A DNA stretch of 64,000 nt from Pantoea eucalypti (GTDB taxonomy: Bacteria; Pseudomonadota; Gammaproteobacteria; Enterobacterales; Enterobacteriaceae): the NCBI RefSeq assembly GCF_009646115.1, contig NZ_CP045721.1, forward strand, positions 186,001 through 250,000, read 5' to 3'. The notes under the pieces were generated by a model. That model was not told the origin of the DNA. It did not search any database and was given only the letters and a program-made list of their open reading frames with translations. This document shows positions 16,818 through 25,787 of this stretch, one piece after another; within the stretch, counting starts at the first letter, position 1, and each line of letters begins with the position of its first letter. Both the position numbers and the translations under genes were made by a program.

Positions 16818-17348
16818 TTAAGGCTGAATCACCTTACCCTGCTCATCAAGCAGATCCGTCAGGAGTGCCGTGCCATCGCTCCCCACCCGGAAGGCTCCGA
16901 AACGAGCTTGCGCAAAACGCTCGCCATGGCCTTCCTGAAAGAAATAAGCGTTAGTGCCGACGGTCAGCGAACCATAATGTTGATGGTATTTCACCCGCAG
17001 CTGATTGGGTTGCAGAGATTCACCCTGATCAAACCGGGCCTGAGTCGCATGACGCTGCGCATCGAGATCAACAATCAGGGTTCCGCTGGTGGGCAGACAT
17101 GGCGCTGACAGTGTCGCACCGCAGGCCTCAGCCTGTTGATACAACGTCAACTCCAGAGGGCGGGTAAGGGCATAATTCAGTGCCATGTAGTCGCCCTGCA
17201 TCAGGGATCGTGGGTCAACCGGGGCAAGAGGTAAAATCATGACCGCGCCTTGCTTCAGCAGCTGCTCTTTTTGCCAGATGCTGACATTGACGGCTATCAG
17301 CGCCAGCACTATTACCGCGGCTGCCAGCCATCGGCTCTGTTTACGCAT
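16818..17348 (-). CDS. GDYXXLXY domain protein, partner of the DUF4401 membrane protein
   Basis: A 176-residue protein with one N-terminal membrane anchor (WLAAAVIVLALIAVNVSIW) and a periplasmic part. The family motif GDYMALNY is at about residues 52-59. I use ATG 17348, which overlaps the stop of the upstream gene by 8 bases; an in-frame ATG at 17366 is less likely. This gene pair (DUF2157/DUF4401 followed by GDYXXLXY) is conserved in proteobacteria, but its function is not known. Confidence 0.88.
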   Translation of the reverse strand: MRKQSRWLAAAVIVLALIAVNVSIWQKEQLLKQGAVMILPLAPVDPRSLMQGDYMALNYALTRPLELTLYQQAEACGATLSAPCLPTSGTLIVDLDAQRHATQARFDQGESLQPNQLRVKYHQHYGSLTVGTNAYFFQEGHGERFAQARFGAFRVGSDGTALLTDLLDEQGKVIQP

Positions 17349-19548
17349 TCTCACGGGCACCTCCAATCTGTGCAGGTAATACTTTTTTGACTCCCCATGC
17401 CAGGCCCAGTAAAACCAGACCGCCCGCCAGCAGCAGCAGGGATTTCTGCAACAGCGTCACTTCCATGAAGTAATACCAGCCAATGACGTACAGAACTAAG
17501 AAACCGCTACTGACCACCAGCAATCCCGGACTTCCCTGATAACGCGCCATCAGAATCAGCCACAAGCCCAGCCCGATACCCGGTGCGAAAAGAGCGGCAG
17601 CACCGCAGATCAGGGCCGCGGGCAGTGTGATTATCGAAAACAGCGGCTGGCCGTTCTTTCTTTGACTGAGCACACTTAGCATTAAACCTGCCGCGATCCC
17701 TGTGCCCATAGCAGACTGAAGCGTAGCAAACTGCGCAGCGGACCAGAACAAATCCGTGATAAACGCCGCGTTTATTCCCAGGAAACTCAGCATCATCAGA
17801 CCAGCCGGTATGCCATACAGCAGGGGATGTAGCGCGTCAGCATATGGCCCAGCCTGTAACCTCAGTTGATGGCTGACAATCCCTAGCCACAAAAATATGA
17901 CCGCCGCCACCAGTATGGAAACAGCAAAGTGACCCGCCGTCGGCGACAGGGTCAGCCGGGCCAGTGAATAGCCCGCCAGCACCAGAAAAAAGGTCATGGC
18001 CGTGATGGCCATAAAACGGTAGGTGCGGTCAGGCATCGACACGGCCATCACGGCAAGAATCGGCAAGGCACACAATGAACCAGACATCATAAAGCTGAAG
18101 TCACTGCTCTGGATTTGCAGCAGAACGCCGAAGATCAGCCCGCACGTTGCCGCAATAGCCCACGCCAGCCCGAGGTGATGTTTATCATCACGCTCATTGC
18201 GTAACAGGCCTCGCGCAATGACGGCGAGCAGCAGTGAAGGAAGAATAAGGGTGGCAGAATTCGGATCGTCGAGTAAGTCAGCGGTATAGAGCACCAGCGC
18301 CATCAGTAACAGAATGATGATGGCTGCGATCCAGCCTCCGACACTCAGCGCGAGCCTCAGATACCAGGGCAGATCCGATGCGTGACCGCGTTGATTAATT
18401 TCCTCAATCTGCGAGGCGCTCAGCAAACCCTGCTGACGCAAGGTGCTTGTCAGTAAGGTCAGCCTGGCAGGAACCAGATCGATTGGCCCCTTTTCAGCCA
18501 GTTTGCGTTGCCAGTTCAGCAGGATAGAACCATTGACCAATACCCAGCAAATCATTAGTGCACCGGTCAGAAACAGGTCACCCGTATCATAGGCCAGCAG
18601 GAATAGCTGCATGATCAGCGCGCAGCCCACAACGGTCAGACTGGCAACACCCAGCGTCAGCATGCAAAGGTCCACGTAGCGATAACGGTACAGGTAATAA
18701 CCGGCCAGCAGGGTGATCATCCAGCCTATCGTGACAGATGTAACGTGGTTAGACCCTTGCCAGTCAGAGAGATTTCCGGTCACGATGGTGGTCAGCAGCA
18801 ACAGTAAAAATCCTGCCATGACGCGTGAGAACCAGCGGCTTGCCAGCCAGCTTTTAGGGCGATGGGTAATCGCCCGCCAGGCCAGCGCTTCCCGGACAAC
18901 CAGGCAGGCTGCCAGCAGCGCCAGATAGCTATAAAGCACAGCTGTCGGGAGCCGGGTAACGTTGTCAAAGACAGCGAGATCCAGCAGTGACGTGGGTAAC
19001 GTGGTGTAATAGAGCTGAAACCCCAGGTTAGCGACCAGCCAGCTGCAAAACCACAGGCTGTTTTGCCGGGCTATCAGCGCCAGCGGCAAAAGAACGCATA
19101 ACCAGGCCCTGAAGAGCTCCCAGCTGTCAGCTCCGGTCTGGTAAATCTGCCCGTAGAGTGCAAACAGGGCGCCGAACCCTAAACCTGCCGCCAGCAATGC
19201 GCTGCGAGCCAGCGTGCTATACCATCGCCACCAGACCAATACCGAGAGCGCGACGATCAGCAGTTCAGCCAGGGCAAATTTCGCCATCTTCGGCAGCCAG
19301 ACCCAGTTCCAGGCAACAAAGAAAACCGCGCCAGCAACCAGTGACAGCAATCCCAGACAGCAAAGTACCGGGATAAGAAACTGTCGCCACTGAGCATCTG
19401 ACGGTCTGATACCACAGAAAGTATAGATACGCTGGCAGGTCTCCGGCGTAAGGCTTCCGGCTTTCACCAGGTCAGCGATCTGACGACAAAGATACGCTGC
19501 CGTCCGTGACGGCATTCCGGTTATGCCATCGGGTGCAATCTCCCTCAT
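17341..19548 (-). CDS. DUF2157 + DUF4401 polytopic membrane protein
   Basis: A 735-residue inner-membrane protein. The soluble N-terminus (residues 1-55, with LVKAGSLTPETCQRIYTFCG) and the first membrane block to about 340 match DUF2157. A linker (TSTLRQQGLLSASQIEEINQ) precedes the second block from about 390, DLPWYLRLALSVGGWIAA, typical of DUF4401. There are around twenty hydrophobic segments. It overlaps the GDYXXLXY gene and forms a two-gene operon with it. The function is unknown. Confidence 0.88.
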   Translation of the reverse strand: MREIAPDGITGMPSRTAAYLCRQIADLVKAGSLTPETCQRIYTFCGIRPSDAQWRQFLIPVLCCLGLLSLVAGAVFFVAWNWVWLPKMAKFALAELLIVALSVLVWWRWYSTLARSALLAAGLGFGALFALYGQIYQTGADSWELFRAWLCVLLPLALIARQNSLWFCSWLVANLGFQLYYTTLPTSLLDLAVFDNVTRLPTAVLYSYLALLAACLVVREALAWRAITHRPKSWLASRWFSRVMAGFLLLLLTTIVTGNLSDWQGSNHVTSVTIGWMITLLAGYYLYRYRYVDLCMLTLGVASLTVVGCALIMQLFLLAYDTGDLFLTGALMICWVLVNGSILLNWQRKLAEKGPIDLVPARLTLLTSTLRQQGLLSASQIEEINQRGHASDLPWYLRLALSVGGWIAAIIILLLMALVLYTADLLDDPNSATLILPSLLLAVIARGLLRNERDDKHHLGLAWAIAATCGLIFGVLLQIQSSDFSFMMSGSLCALPILAVMAVSMPDRTYRFMAITAMTFFLVLAGYSLARLTLSPTAGHFAVSILVAAVIFLWLGIVSHQLRLQAGPYADALHPLLYGIPAGLMMLSFLGINAAFITDLFWSAAQFATLQSAMGTGIAAGLMLSVLSQRKNGQPLFSIITLPAALICGAAALFAPGIGLGLWLILMARYQGSPGLLVVSSGFLVLYVIGWYYFMEVTLLQKSLLLLAGGLVLLGLAWGVKKVLPAQIGGARENA

Positions 19549-19835
19549 ACTTTCCCTGCCTCTGTTTGCGGTGTGACTTTGATGATGACGTTAACCACTG
19601 CTTTTCCCTGTGATCAATCCATGAGTTGCTCTGCTGAGCAGCAGATAAGTTTGCTGCACAAATGTAAACATCTTTTCCGGGATATAACAGCGTAAATCAA
19701 AGGAGAGGAGGGAGCTCTGCGCGATCCGCCGCATGCTTATGCTCATGAGTATCGCTGACCAGAAACATCTACATTTACTGATGTAAAAATTCGGACCATT
19801 GTGTCTGAACAGACAGATTCATCCTGCTTTCTCAT

Positions 19836-20130
19836 CGGGGTATCTATATCGGCATAGACTTCACCGGCGTTGGGCTGGGTGTATATGAGAACGTCAAAGC
19901 ATTTTTCCCGCAGGTGAAGGAGTTTGTCTATAACCCAAATGTTAAGAACACCCTGGTGCTGAAGGGTTACGACACCATCGCCAGCGGGCGGCTGGAGTTT
20001 GACGCCAGCCGCAGCGAAGGAGTCAGCCACGGCGATTTAGCCTGGGCGACCATGCACGCGCTGGCAAACGAGCCGCTGCAGGGACAGGCGGCACACACGC
20101 AGAATGCAGAACATTGTGGAAATTTACTGA
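19836..20130 (+). pseudogene. P2-type terminase large subunit (gpP), C-terminal remnant
   Basis: The frame reads IGIDFTGVGLGVYENVKAFF, then LVLKGYDTIASGRLEFDA, then SRSEGVSHGDLAWATMHAL and NEPLQGQ. These are the nuclease-domain and C-terminal blocks of P2-like gpP. Between GRLEFDA and SRSE about 30 codons of the family (the FMSIR... segment) are missing, apparently an internal deletion. Near 20108 the family ending moves to another frame (NIVEIY-stop, TGA at 20128-20130), one more indel. The TGA overlaps the portal ATG, as in intact P2-type P-Q operons. Confidence 0.75.
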
Positions 20131-21163
20131 TGAGCAAACGCAGTAACCGCATCCGCTCGTAGCCCATGCCGCGGCCGGATAACATGACCAGCGGGGCAGC
20201 GTCGGAGGCTTTTACCTTTGGCGACCCGAACCCGGTACTGGACCGCCGCGAACTGCTGGACTACCTGGAGTGTGTTATCAATGATCGCTGGTATGAACTG
20301 CCTGTCAGCGTTGACGGGCTGGCGCGCGCGTTCCGCGCCGCCGTGCTTCACAGCTCACCCATCAGCGTAAAGTGCAATATTCTGGCGAGTACCTTTATCC
20401 CACATCGGCTGCTGAGTCAGCAGGCGTTTAGCCACTTTGCGCTGGATTATTTGATTTTCGGTAATGCCTACCTGGAGAAGCGGACCAGCCGCCTAGGCAG
20501 CGTGCTGAAGCTGGAACCGTCGCTGGCGAAGTTCACCCGGCGCGGACTCGACCTGGACACGTACTGGTATGCGCACTATTGCATTGATACGGAGACGTAT
20601 GAATTTGAGAAGGGCAGCGTGTTTCACCTGATGGAGCCGGACATTAATCAGGAGATTTACGGTCTACCGGGCTACCTGTCGGCTATACCGTCGGCGCTGC
20701 TGAATGAGTCGGCTACACTGTTCCGCCGCAAGTATTACCTTAACGGCAGCCATGCGGGGTTCATCATGTACATGACTGACCCGGCGCAGAGCCAGCAGGA
20801 CGTGGACAATATCCGAGGTGCTATGAAAAGCGCGAAGGGCCCTGGCAACTTCCGCAACCTGTTTATGTACAGCCCGAACGGGAAAAAAACGGCATCCAGA
20901 TCATCCCGCTGTCTGAGGTGGCGGCGAAGGATGAATTTCTGAACATCAAAAACGTGAGCCGTGACGACATGCTGGCCGTGCATCGGGTTCCACCTCAGCT
21001 GATGGGGATTATCCCCAGCAACACGGGCGGGTTCGGTGACGTGGAAAAGGCAAGCAAAGTGTTTGTGCGTAATGAACTCATGCCGCTGCAAAGGCTTTTC
21101 AAAGAGTTAAACAGCTGGCTGGGTGAAGATGTCATCAATTTTGAAGAATATATTCTAAATTAA
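20130..21163 (+). pseudogene. P2-type portal protein (gpQ), broken by a stop and a frameshift
   Basis: ATG 20130 opens MSKRSNRIRS, then an in-frame TAG (20160-20162), then PMPRPDNMTSGAASEAFTF and a nearly full portal sequence (VLDRRELLDYLECV, SPISVKCNILASTFIPH, DYLIFGNAYLE, MEPDINQEIYGLPGYLSA). At an A7 tract (20883-20889) the frame is lost; adding one A restores KNGIQIIPLSEVAAKDEF and continues to NSWLGEDVINFEEY. So it is a recent, two-lesion pseudogene. Together with the terminase fragment this is all that remains of a P2-like prophage on this side. Confidence 0.85.
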
Positions 21164-21202
21164 GCATGACGGGGGACTAAACCCCCGTCATAAAAACATG
21201 AA

Positions 21203-22789
21203 TTATGAACGCAGGTAGTTTAGCATTTTCATATATTCCTCTACCTTTCCCTGCCATATTTTACTCCCATCGCCTATCACATCAGTAATGTTGCGAAACA
21301 ACAAATCACCAGCATCTTTTATTTTTTTTATATCTTGTACGCCTTCTGGTAAGAAATCGGTCATATGCATGTCAATGCTGGCTTTTTTTGTCTTAAAAGA
21401 AGAGTCGCATTCAGAGCAATAATCTATAAATTGGTTAATAGAAACATTCTTTTCTCTGCACATTCCTAATAAGTGCTCTAAACCATCGATAGTAATATAA
21501 TAAACGCGACTTAGAGGAATGGGTATAACCCCATACTCCTGAATGAGTTCCTCGCTCAATGATTGATAAATTAATGACTCAACATCGGTACCAGTTGAAA
21601 GATAGTGGTCTCTATGTACAACTATAATGATGGATTTTTTCTTGCAAGAATCAATCAACCCTGAACTCAAAAGATTAAAAGCAGTGTGCTGACCCTGAAA
21701 GATACCTTTAATAAAGCTGGATTTTAGCCTTTGCCTTAATCGCTCCGGGTCACTAGTGGTTTTAATGTACGGAGCAGGCTCAATAGCCTTACAATCTATT
21801 AGAGTAAAACCTTCATCCTCATGAATCAGAAAATCAACAGATTTACCATCTAACCCGTGAGTTTTATACAATTTTTTTATGTCATTTTCCCTAATAAAAC
21901 CATAACCGTAGTGACTAAAGACATCAGCAGTATATGCTTCAAGGGCTGTTCCGAAAGCAACCTTATAATCTTCTTTGAAATGGCTCTTAAGTATTTCCGG
22001 CACTAAGTTTACTAAGCCTGCTTTCAAGATTTTTTTTGAAAGTACAACCAATCCATCTTCTGCAAGAAATGCAGGTTTTCTTAACATAGGGGTATCTTCA
22101 TAATATTCAATGGTGAGGTTTTTATTTAATTTAAAATCTGCCATGAAATTTCTAAGACCCTCAGGCATGACAGTAATTAGATCGAAAAACCTTTTAACCT
22201 GCTCAATGCCAATCAATGGAGCCCAATGAAGAATGAAAAGCTTATGAGGGAAAATCTCAGAGTCATTTCTTTTATTTATTGAGGATAGAATAACGAAGTA
22301 GCTCGCCATTCGGTAGTAATTACTAAGGCTGAGTCCTGTAATTTCAAAAAATCTATCATTAAAATATAAGTCATCACCATACCAAATATACTGCCTAATT
22401 AGAGATGCATAATTAAACTTGTCTGTGTGCTGATAAAGAAACTGATTTATCATCAGCCTTCTAATACCTAAAACCAAATTACTTTCCGAGTTAAGATTAG
22501 ATGCTTCCGATTGAAGATCGTAGATTCTATTCACTATTGAAATGAAATCTGAATAAGACATGCTTTTTGCATCTCTATTTTCTATATTTGAAAACTTCCA
22601 CTTCAATGCAAGAAAACAACACCATGGGAAATTGGCAGCTATTCCAGAATGTTCATCACGAAAAGAATGGAAGTGCCTGTAAAAGTTTGTGATAAAGTCG
22701 CAATCATTAAATCTAGCCAGTTTTTTCTTTATGGCATCAACTTTCAGAGAGTATGAAATAGGAGTTAAAGTTTTTACTCTGATTGACAT
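21203..22789 (-). CDS. PD-(D/E)XK nuclease-like protein in a P2 cargo position (candidate anti-phage gene)
   Basis: A 528-residue protein of unknown family. ATG 22789 is chosen because AGGTGG lies five bases upstream; an in-frame ATG 16 codons earlier lacks a site. The N-terminal 270 residues are helix-rich with many aromatics and show no motif I know. Residues about 279-337 carry a PD-(D/E)XK signature: Glu284 in FGTALEAYTADVF, Asp319 in GKSVDFLIHEDEG, and Asp332-Cys-Lys334 in FTLIDCKAIE. The gene is intact, visibly more AT-rich than all its neighbours, and sits 40 bases from the portal gene in convergent orientation, which is where P2-like phages carry defence cargo. Nuclease-based phage defence is an inference. 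Confidence 0.6.
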   Translation of the reverse strand: MSIRVKTLTPISYSLKVDAIKKKLARFNDCDFITNFYRHFHSFRDEHSGIAANFPWCCFLALKWKFSNIENRDAKSMSYSDFISIVNRIYDLQSEASNLNSESNLVLGIRRLMINQFLYQHTDKFNYASLIRQYIWYGDDLYFNDRFFEITGLSLSNYYRMASYFVILSSINKRNDSEIFPHKLFILHWAPLIGIEQVKRFFDLITVMPEGLRNFMADFKLNKNLTIEYYEDTPMLRKPAFLAEDGLVVLSKKILKAGLVNLVPEILKSHFKEDYKVAFGTALEAYTADVFSHYGYGFIRENDIKKLYKTHGLDGKSVDFLIHEDEGFTLIDCKAIEPAPYIKTTSDPERLRQRLKSSFIKGIFQGQHTAFNLLSSGLIDSCKKKSIIIVVHRDHYLSTGTDVESLIYQSLSEELIQEYGVIPIPLSRVYYITIDGLEHLLGMCREKNVSINQFIDYCSECDSSFKTKKASIDMHMTDFLPEGVQDIKKIKDAGDLLFRNITDVIGDGSKIWQGKVEEYMKMLNYLRS

Positions 22790-23074
22790 TTTCCACCTAA
22801 CTAGTGCTGTAAGTGCCTGAGATTTTATTGTAAGCAAGTTATATACGATGATTTAACATTCAAGCCAAAAAAATTGGCTCTTTAATATAAATACCCTCAG
22901 CGCGCGCTCGTAGCCCCGCCACGCCTGCCCGCTTTATGGAGTGGTTTTCATGCACCTGCATGACACAAACAAAAGCCCGCCAGTACTGGCGGGCCGGAGG
23001 GTAAACGATCTTTGTGGGATCATGCGGATTCATGCAGCATAGACATGCACATGGCTAAAGCGCGCTGAGATCAC
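22790..23074. other. Phage-derived non-coding flank
   Basis: No ORF. Base composition shifts from AT-rich (to about 22890) to GC-rich. The GC-rich part (from about 22897, GCGCGCTCGTAGCCCCGCC onward) with the palindrome at 22975-22994 resembles the non-coding end region next to gene Q in P2-like phages, possibly including a relic of the cos area. Low certainty. Confidence 0.35.
22969..22995 (-). terminator. Strong hairpin terminator
   Basis: GCCCGCCAGTACTGGCGGGC (22975-22994) is a perfect 20-base palindrome; on the minus strand it is followed by TTTTGTTTG. It would end transcripts from the toxin/immunity pair before they reach the AT-rich gene. Confidence 0.75.
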
Positions 23075-23413
23075 TCAAAACTTCGACAACTCTGAGGAAT
23101 GGCCGTTAGCGTGAAGGTGTTCGATCACTCTTTCCTTAACGATACTGAGCCATTGCGCTGCTGTCATATCCCATCTGTCCGGTGCAAAGTCATACCTGTA
23201 CCGGTCGGAAAAAACCTTTAGGCCATCAGATTCCTGTTCAAAATCCTGAATATTAGCCAGTAGCATTCTCAGATTGACAGGGTTGGAAGTGGCAAGATAT
23301 TCATTTAGCAGGTTATCAAAATCACAATCAGGGTCGAAAATATCACAATCCTGACCATAATACGCCACAACGAGATTATCCATCTCGCAAGATTTAGTCA
23401 TATCAGTATCCAT
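23075..23413 (-). CDS. cdiI: CdiI-type immunity protein
   Basis: A 112-residue acidic cytosolic protein. YYGQDCDIFDPDCDFDNLLN and the later RYRYDFAPDRWDMTAAQWL match the CdiI_2 family of contact-dependent inhibition immunity proteins (initial Y..QD motif, D-F-D-L segment, C-terminal W.L.). AAGGAG lies directly before the ATG. It begins 8 bases after the reconstructed end of the CdiA-CT toxin frame, the standard toxin-immunity order. Expected role: binds and blocks the cognate RNase toxin delivered by neighbours. It is intact although its toxin gene is not, so it could act as an orphan immunity gene. Confidence 0.8.
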   Translation of the reverse strand: MDTDMTKSCEMDNLVVAYYGQDCDIFDPDCDFDNLLNEYLATSNPVNLRMLLANIQDFEQESDGLKVFSDRYRYDFAPDRWDMTAAQWLSIVKERVIEHLHANGHSSELSKF

Positions 23414-23421
23414 ATAACTCC

Positions 23422-23985
23422 TTATGGCGTAGGAAACGCAGTAACAAGATAATATTGCTTACCATTGAAAGTCGTGGGCCTGATGACTATTCGGACACCA
23501 TAGGCTTTCTTAACCTCTGCCGCCCCCGCTCAATGTATGTACCGATCGGAAAATTGAACTTGTGCGCATAAACAAGTGTGGTGCGTGCATGTGAATACTT
23601 CAAAGCATACTCAATCTGTGTTCTTTTAACAGATAGCACTTCAGATATGACCAGCTCTGCCTGCCTGAGATTTTTGAAGCTACTAGATACATGGGGCGCG
23701 CGGGGTTCTGAAAAACGGGCAATCAGTTGTTCCGGTGTCCTTCCTACGTGACGCGCAATCGTATGTCCCAGCACTCCGCCCTCATGCTCAGTCAGCCTGA
23801 TACGGCCAGAATACACCGAAGCAACTCTTGCAGCACCCGCGGCTGAGGCGAAAATAAAGGGTACGGCAAGATCAACGGTTACCCCTACTTTGTAAGCTGT
23901 AGCATAATCCGCCCCTAACTCACCCGCCGCAATTTCAGCTACTACGGCGCCTTCGCCAGCGCGTTTCCCCAGGGTTTGCCGGTGG
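23422..23985 (-). pseudogene. Orphan CdiA-CT toxin fragment, RNase A-like domain, frameshifted
   Basis: Reading leftward the frame is open from the junction (about 23985): GEGAVVAEIAAGELGADYA, VDLAVPFIFASAAGAARVA, then LTEHEGGVLGHTIARHVGRT, matching the bacterial RNase A-like CdiA-CT family (EHEGG...GHT..RHVG with the catalytic His/Arg). At a run of five C (23523-23527, G on the coding strand) the frame shifts; adding one G restores GAAEVKKAYGVRIVIRPTT and YYLVTAFPTP up to a TAA at 23422-23424. That tail carries the second catalytic segment (TA(Y/F)P). As written, the protein ends early at 23487 without it. No CdiA filament or CdiB gene is present, so this is an orphan module. Confidence 0.75.
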
Positions 23986-25180
23986 GTATCGGCTCAGGTT
24001 TGCTTTTTACCGGCAGGCAGGGGATGCGCTGACCTTTGCGACCATCACCGATCGCGGACCGAATGCCGACTCGCCTGATAGGGGTAAGAAAGAGTCAAAA
24101 ATTTTTGTCACGCCAGATTTCGCCCCATTGCTGATGAATATTCGTGTACAGAACGGCAAAGCCGAAGCCACGGATGCCCGACCGTTGCATGACGATAAGG
24201 GCAACGTAAACGGATTGCCGTTGCAGGATGGCGTCATCGGAGCAACCAATGAAATCGCATTAAGCGATACGCTGAAAGTGCTGCAGGGAGATAACCGCGG
24301 TCTGGATACAGAAGGCATTGCGCCGGATGGGAAGGGCGGATACTGGCTGTGCGATGAGTATGGCCCGTTCCTGATTAACGTTGATGAGCACGGTAAAATT
24401 CTGGCGATGCATGGCCCTCAGGCAGCAGACGGTGAAAAATCCATCACGGGCGGACTGCCGAACATACTCAAATGGCGTCAGCCTAATCGTGGTTTTGAGG
24501 GAATCACCCGCATGCCAGATGGGCGAATCATCGCTGCGGTGCAGTGCAGAGCACGCTGGATATCGACGGTAAAAGTAAAAAGCAGGCGCGCTTTACACGG
24601 CTGGTTAGCTTCGATCCGGCGACCGGAAAAACCGCGATGTATGGTTACCCTATCGACGGCGAGGCTTACAGTAAAAACAGTGATGCAAAAATTGGCGATA
24701 TCGTGGCGATCGACAATCAGCATCTTCTGCTGATAGAGCAAGGCACCAACAAAAATGACGCGATGCGTAACCTTGTCTACAAGGTAGATTTGCGTCCGGC
24801 TACCGAGCTTTCAGCATTTGATAAGCCTGGCGACGGAGTTCGACGACGAGAAAACGCTGGCGCAGCGCGGTATTAAGCTCGCAGCGAAATCGCTGGTGGT
24901 CGATTTACGTCAACTCGGCTGGCAGCAGGAAAAGGCCGAAGGACTGGCATTGATCGATAATAGAATGCTGGCGGTCACGAATGATAACGACTTCGGTGTG
25001 AAAGCAGTCATGCAAAATCCGGTTGAAGGCAAGAAGCGCAAAGATTATCGGGTGACGGATCAGGGGACACTGACGGTAGATGATAAGCCGGTGGCCACGA
25101 CAATCGGCCTGAAGCCGCTGAAGAAACCTGAGGTGGATAGCGAGTTGTGGATCGTAACACTGGCGGAACCGCTTAAATAA
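23940..25180 (+). pseudogene. Esterase-like activity of phytase family protein, 5'-truncated and frameshifted
   Basis: Segments in order are YYGAFASAFPQGLPVGIGSG, then TFATITDRGPNADSP, DTEGIAPDGKGGYWLCDEYG, GFEGITRMPDGRIIAAVQ, FDPATGKTAMYGYPID and VDSELWIVTLAEPLK. They form one esterase-like/phytase-type beta-propeller protein but in several frames, with shifts near 24020, 24540 and 24825. The signal peptide and first part are missing; homology begins exactly where the divergent toxin frame ends. The function of the parent family is a secreted or periplasmic hydrolase-like protein. Confidence 0.75.
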
Positions 25181-25787
25181 ACGATATCCCTAACCCGGGC
25201 TGTGTTCCTTAATTGCATCACCTGCTGTAAAAGAGCCGGATGTAACAGCCCGATTTTAACACCGACAGATATTTCCCGGCCGTTTTGTCACAAGGTGTGG
25301 CAGTCCGCTAGTCATTTCTTACCATTCAAATGTTTCTCTGATGCTTTGCGGCGTTAATCTTCATGGGTGAGTTCTGTGCGCCTGGCCGAAACAGAGTAAC
25401 TTGCAATTGCGAGCGCACTACGGCCATCTGTGAACCTGATGGCATCAGAAAAGTGGTCGTTTGCTGATCGTGCATTTAGTCATCTCAATTTCTCCTGTTA
25501 ATGATGCTTCCTTAATTATGTATCCCCCGCTTATCAGCGTATGAAGATGAAAAATTTTGAAAACGACATTCGTTCAGAAGTTTTCAAAAGGGTAATGCCT
25601 GCAATTGCCTTTCGGGAAATAACTTTGTTTTTCATTGAGTTGAACAGTAATCTCGATGGCTATTATTTATTGTTACATTATAACGTAACTAAAAATGTCG
25701 CATATTTGAACCCTTTCTTTAATCTGTCGTCTCAGCAGCAGTAGGTAACTGACTGATTTTAAGAATTTAAGGACGAGGTGCATCATA
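25181..25787. other. Intergenic upstream of eptB
   Basis: Nothing convincing. A 67-codon frame (25541-25744) in the AT-rich part has no ribosome site or motif. The last 200 bases are AT-rich and probably contain the eptB promoter. Confidence 0.35.

Noticed and set aside
22897-22994. Possible P2 cos site
   Set aside because: GC-rich phage-like sequence, but I could not match a known cos core, so it is only mentioned as a flank.
25541-25744. 67-codon ORF upstream of eptB
   Set aside because: No Shine-Dalgarno, AT-rich chance frame overlapping the likely promoter.
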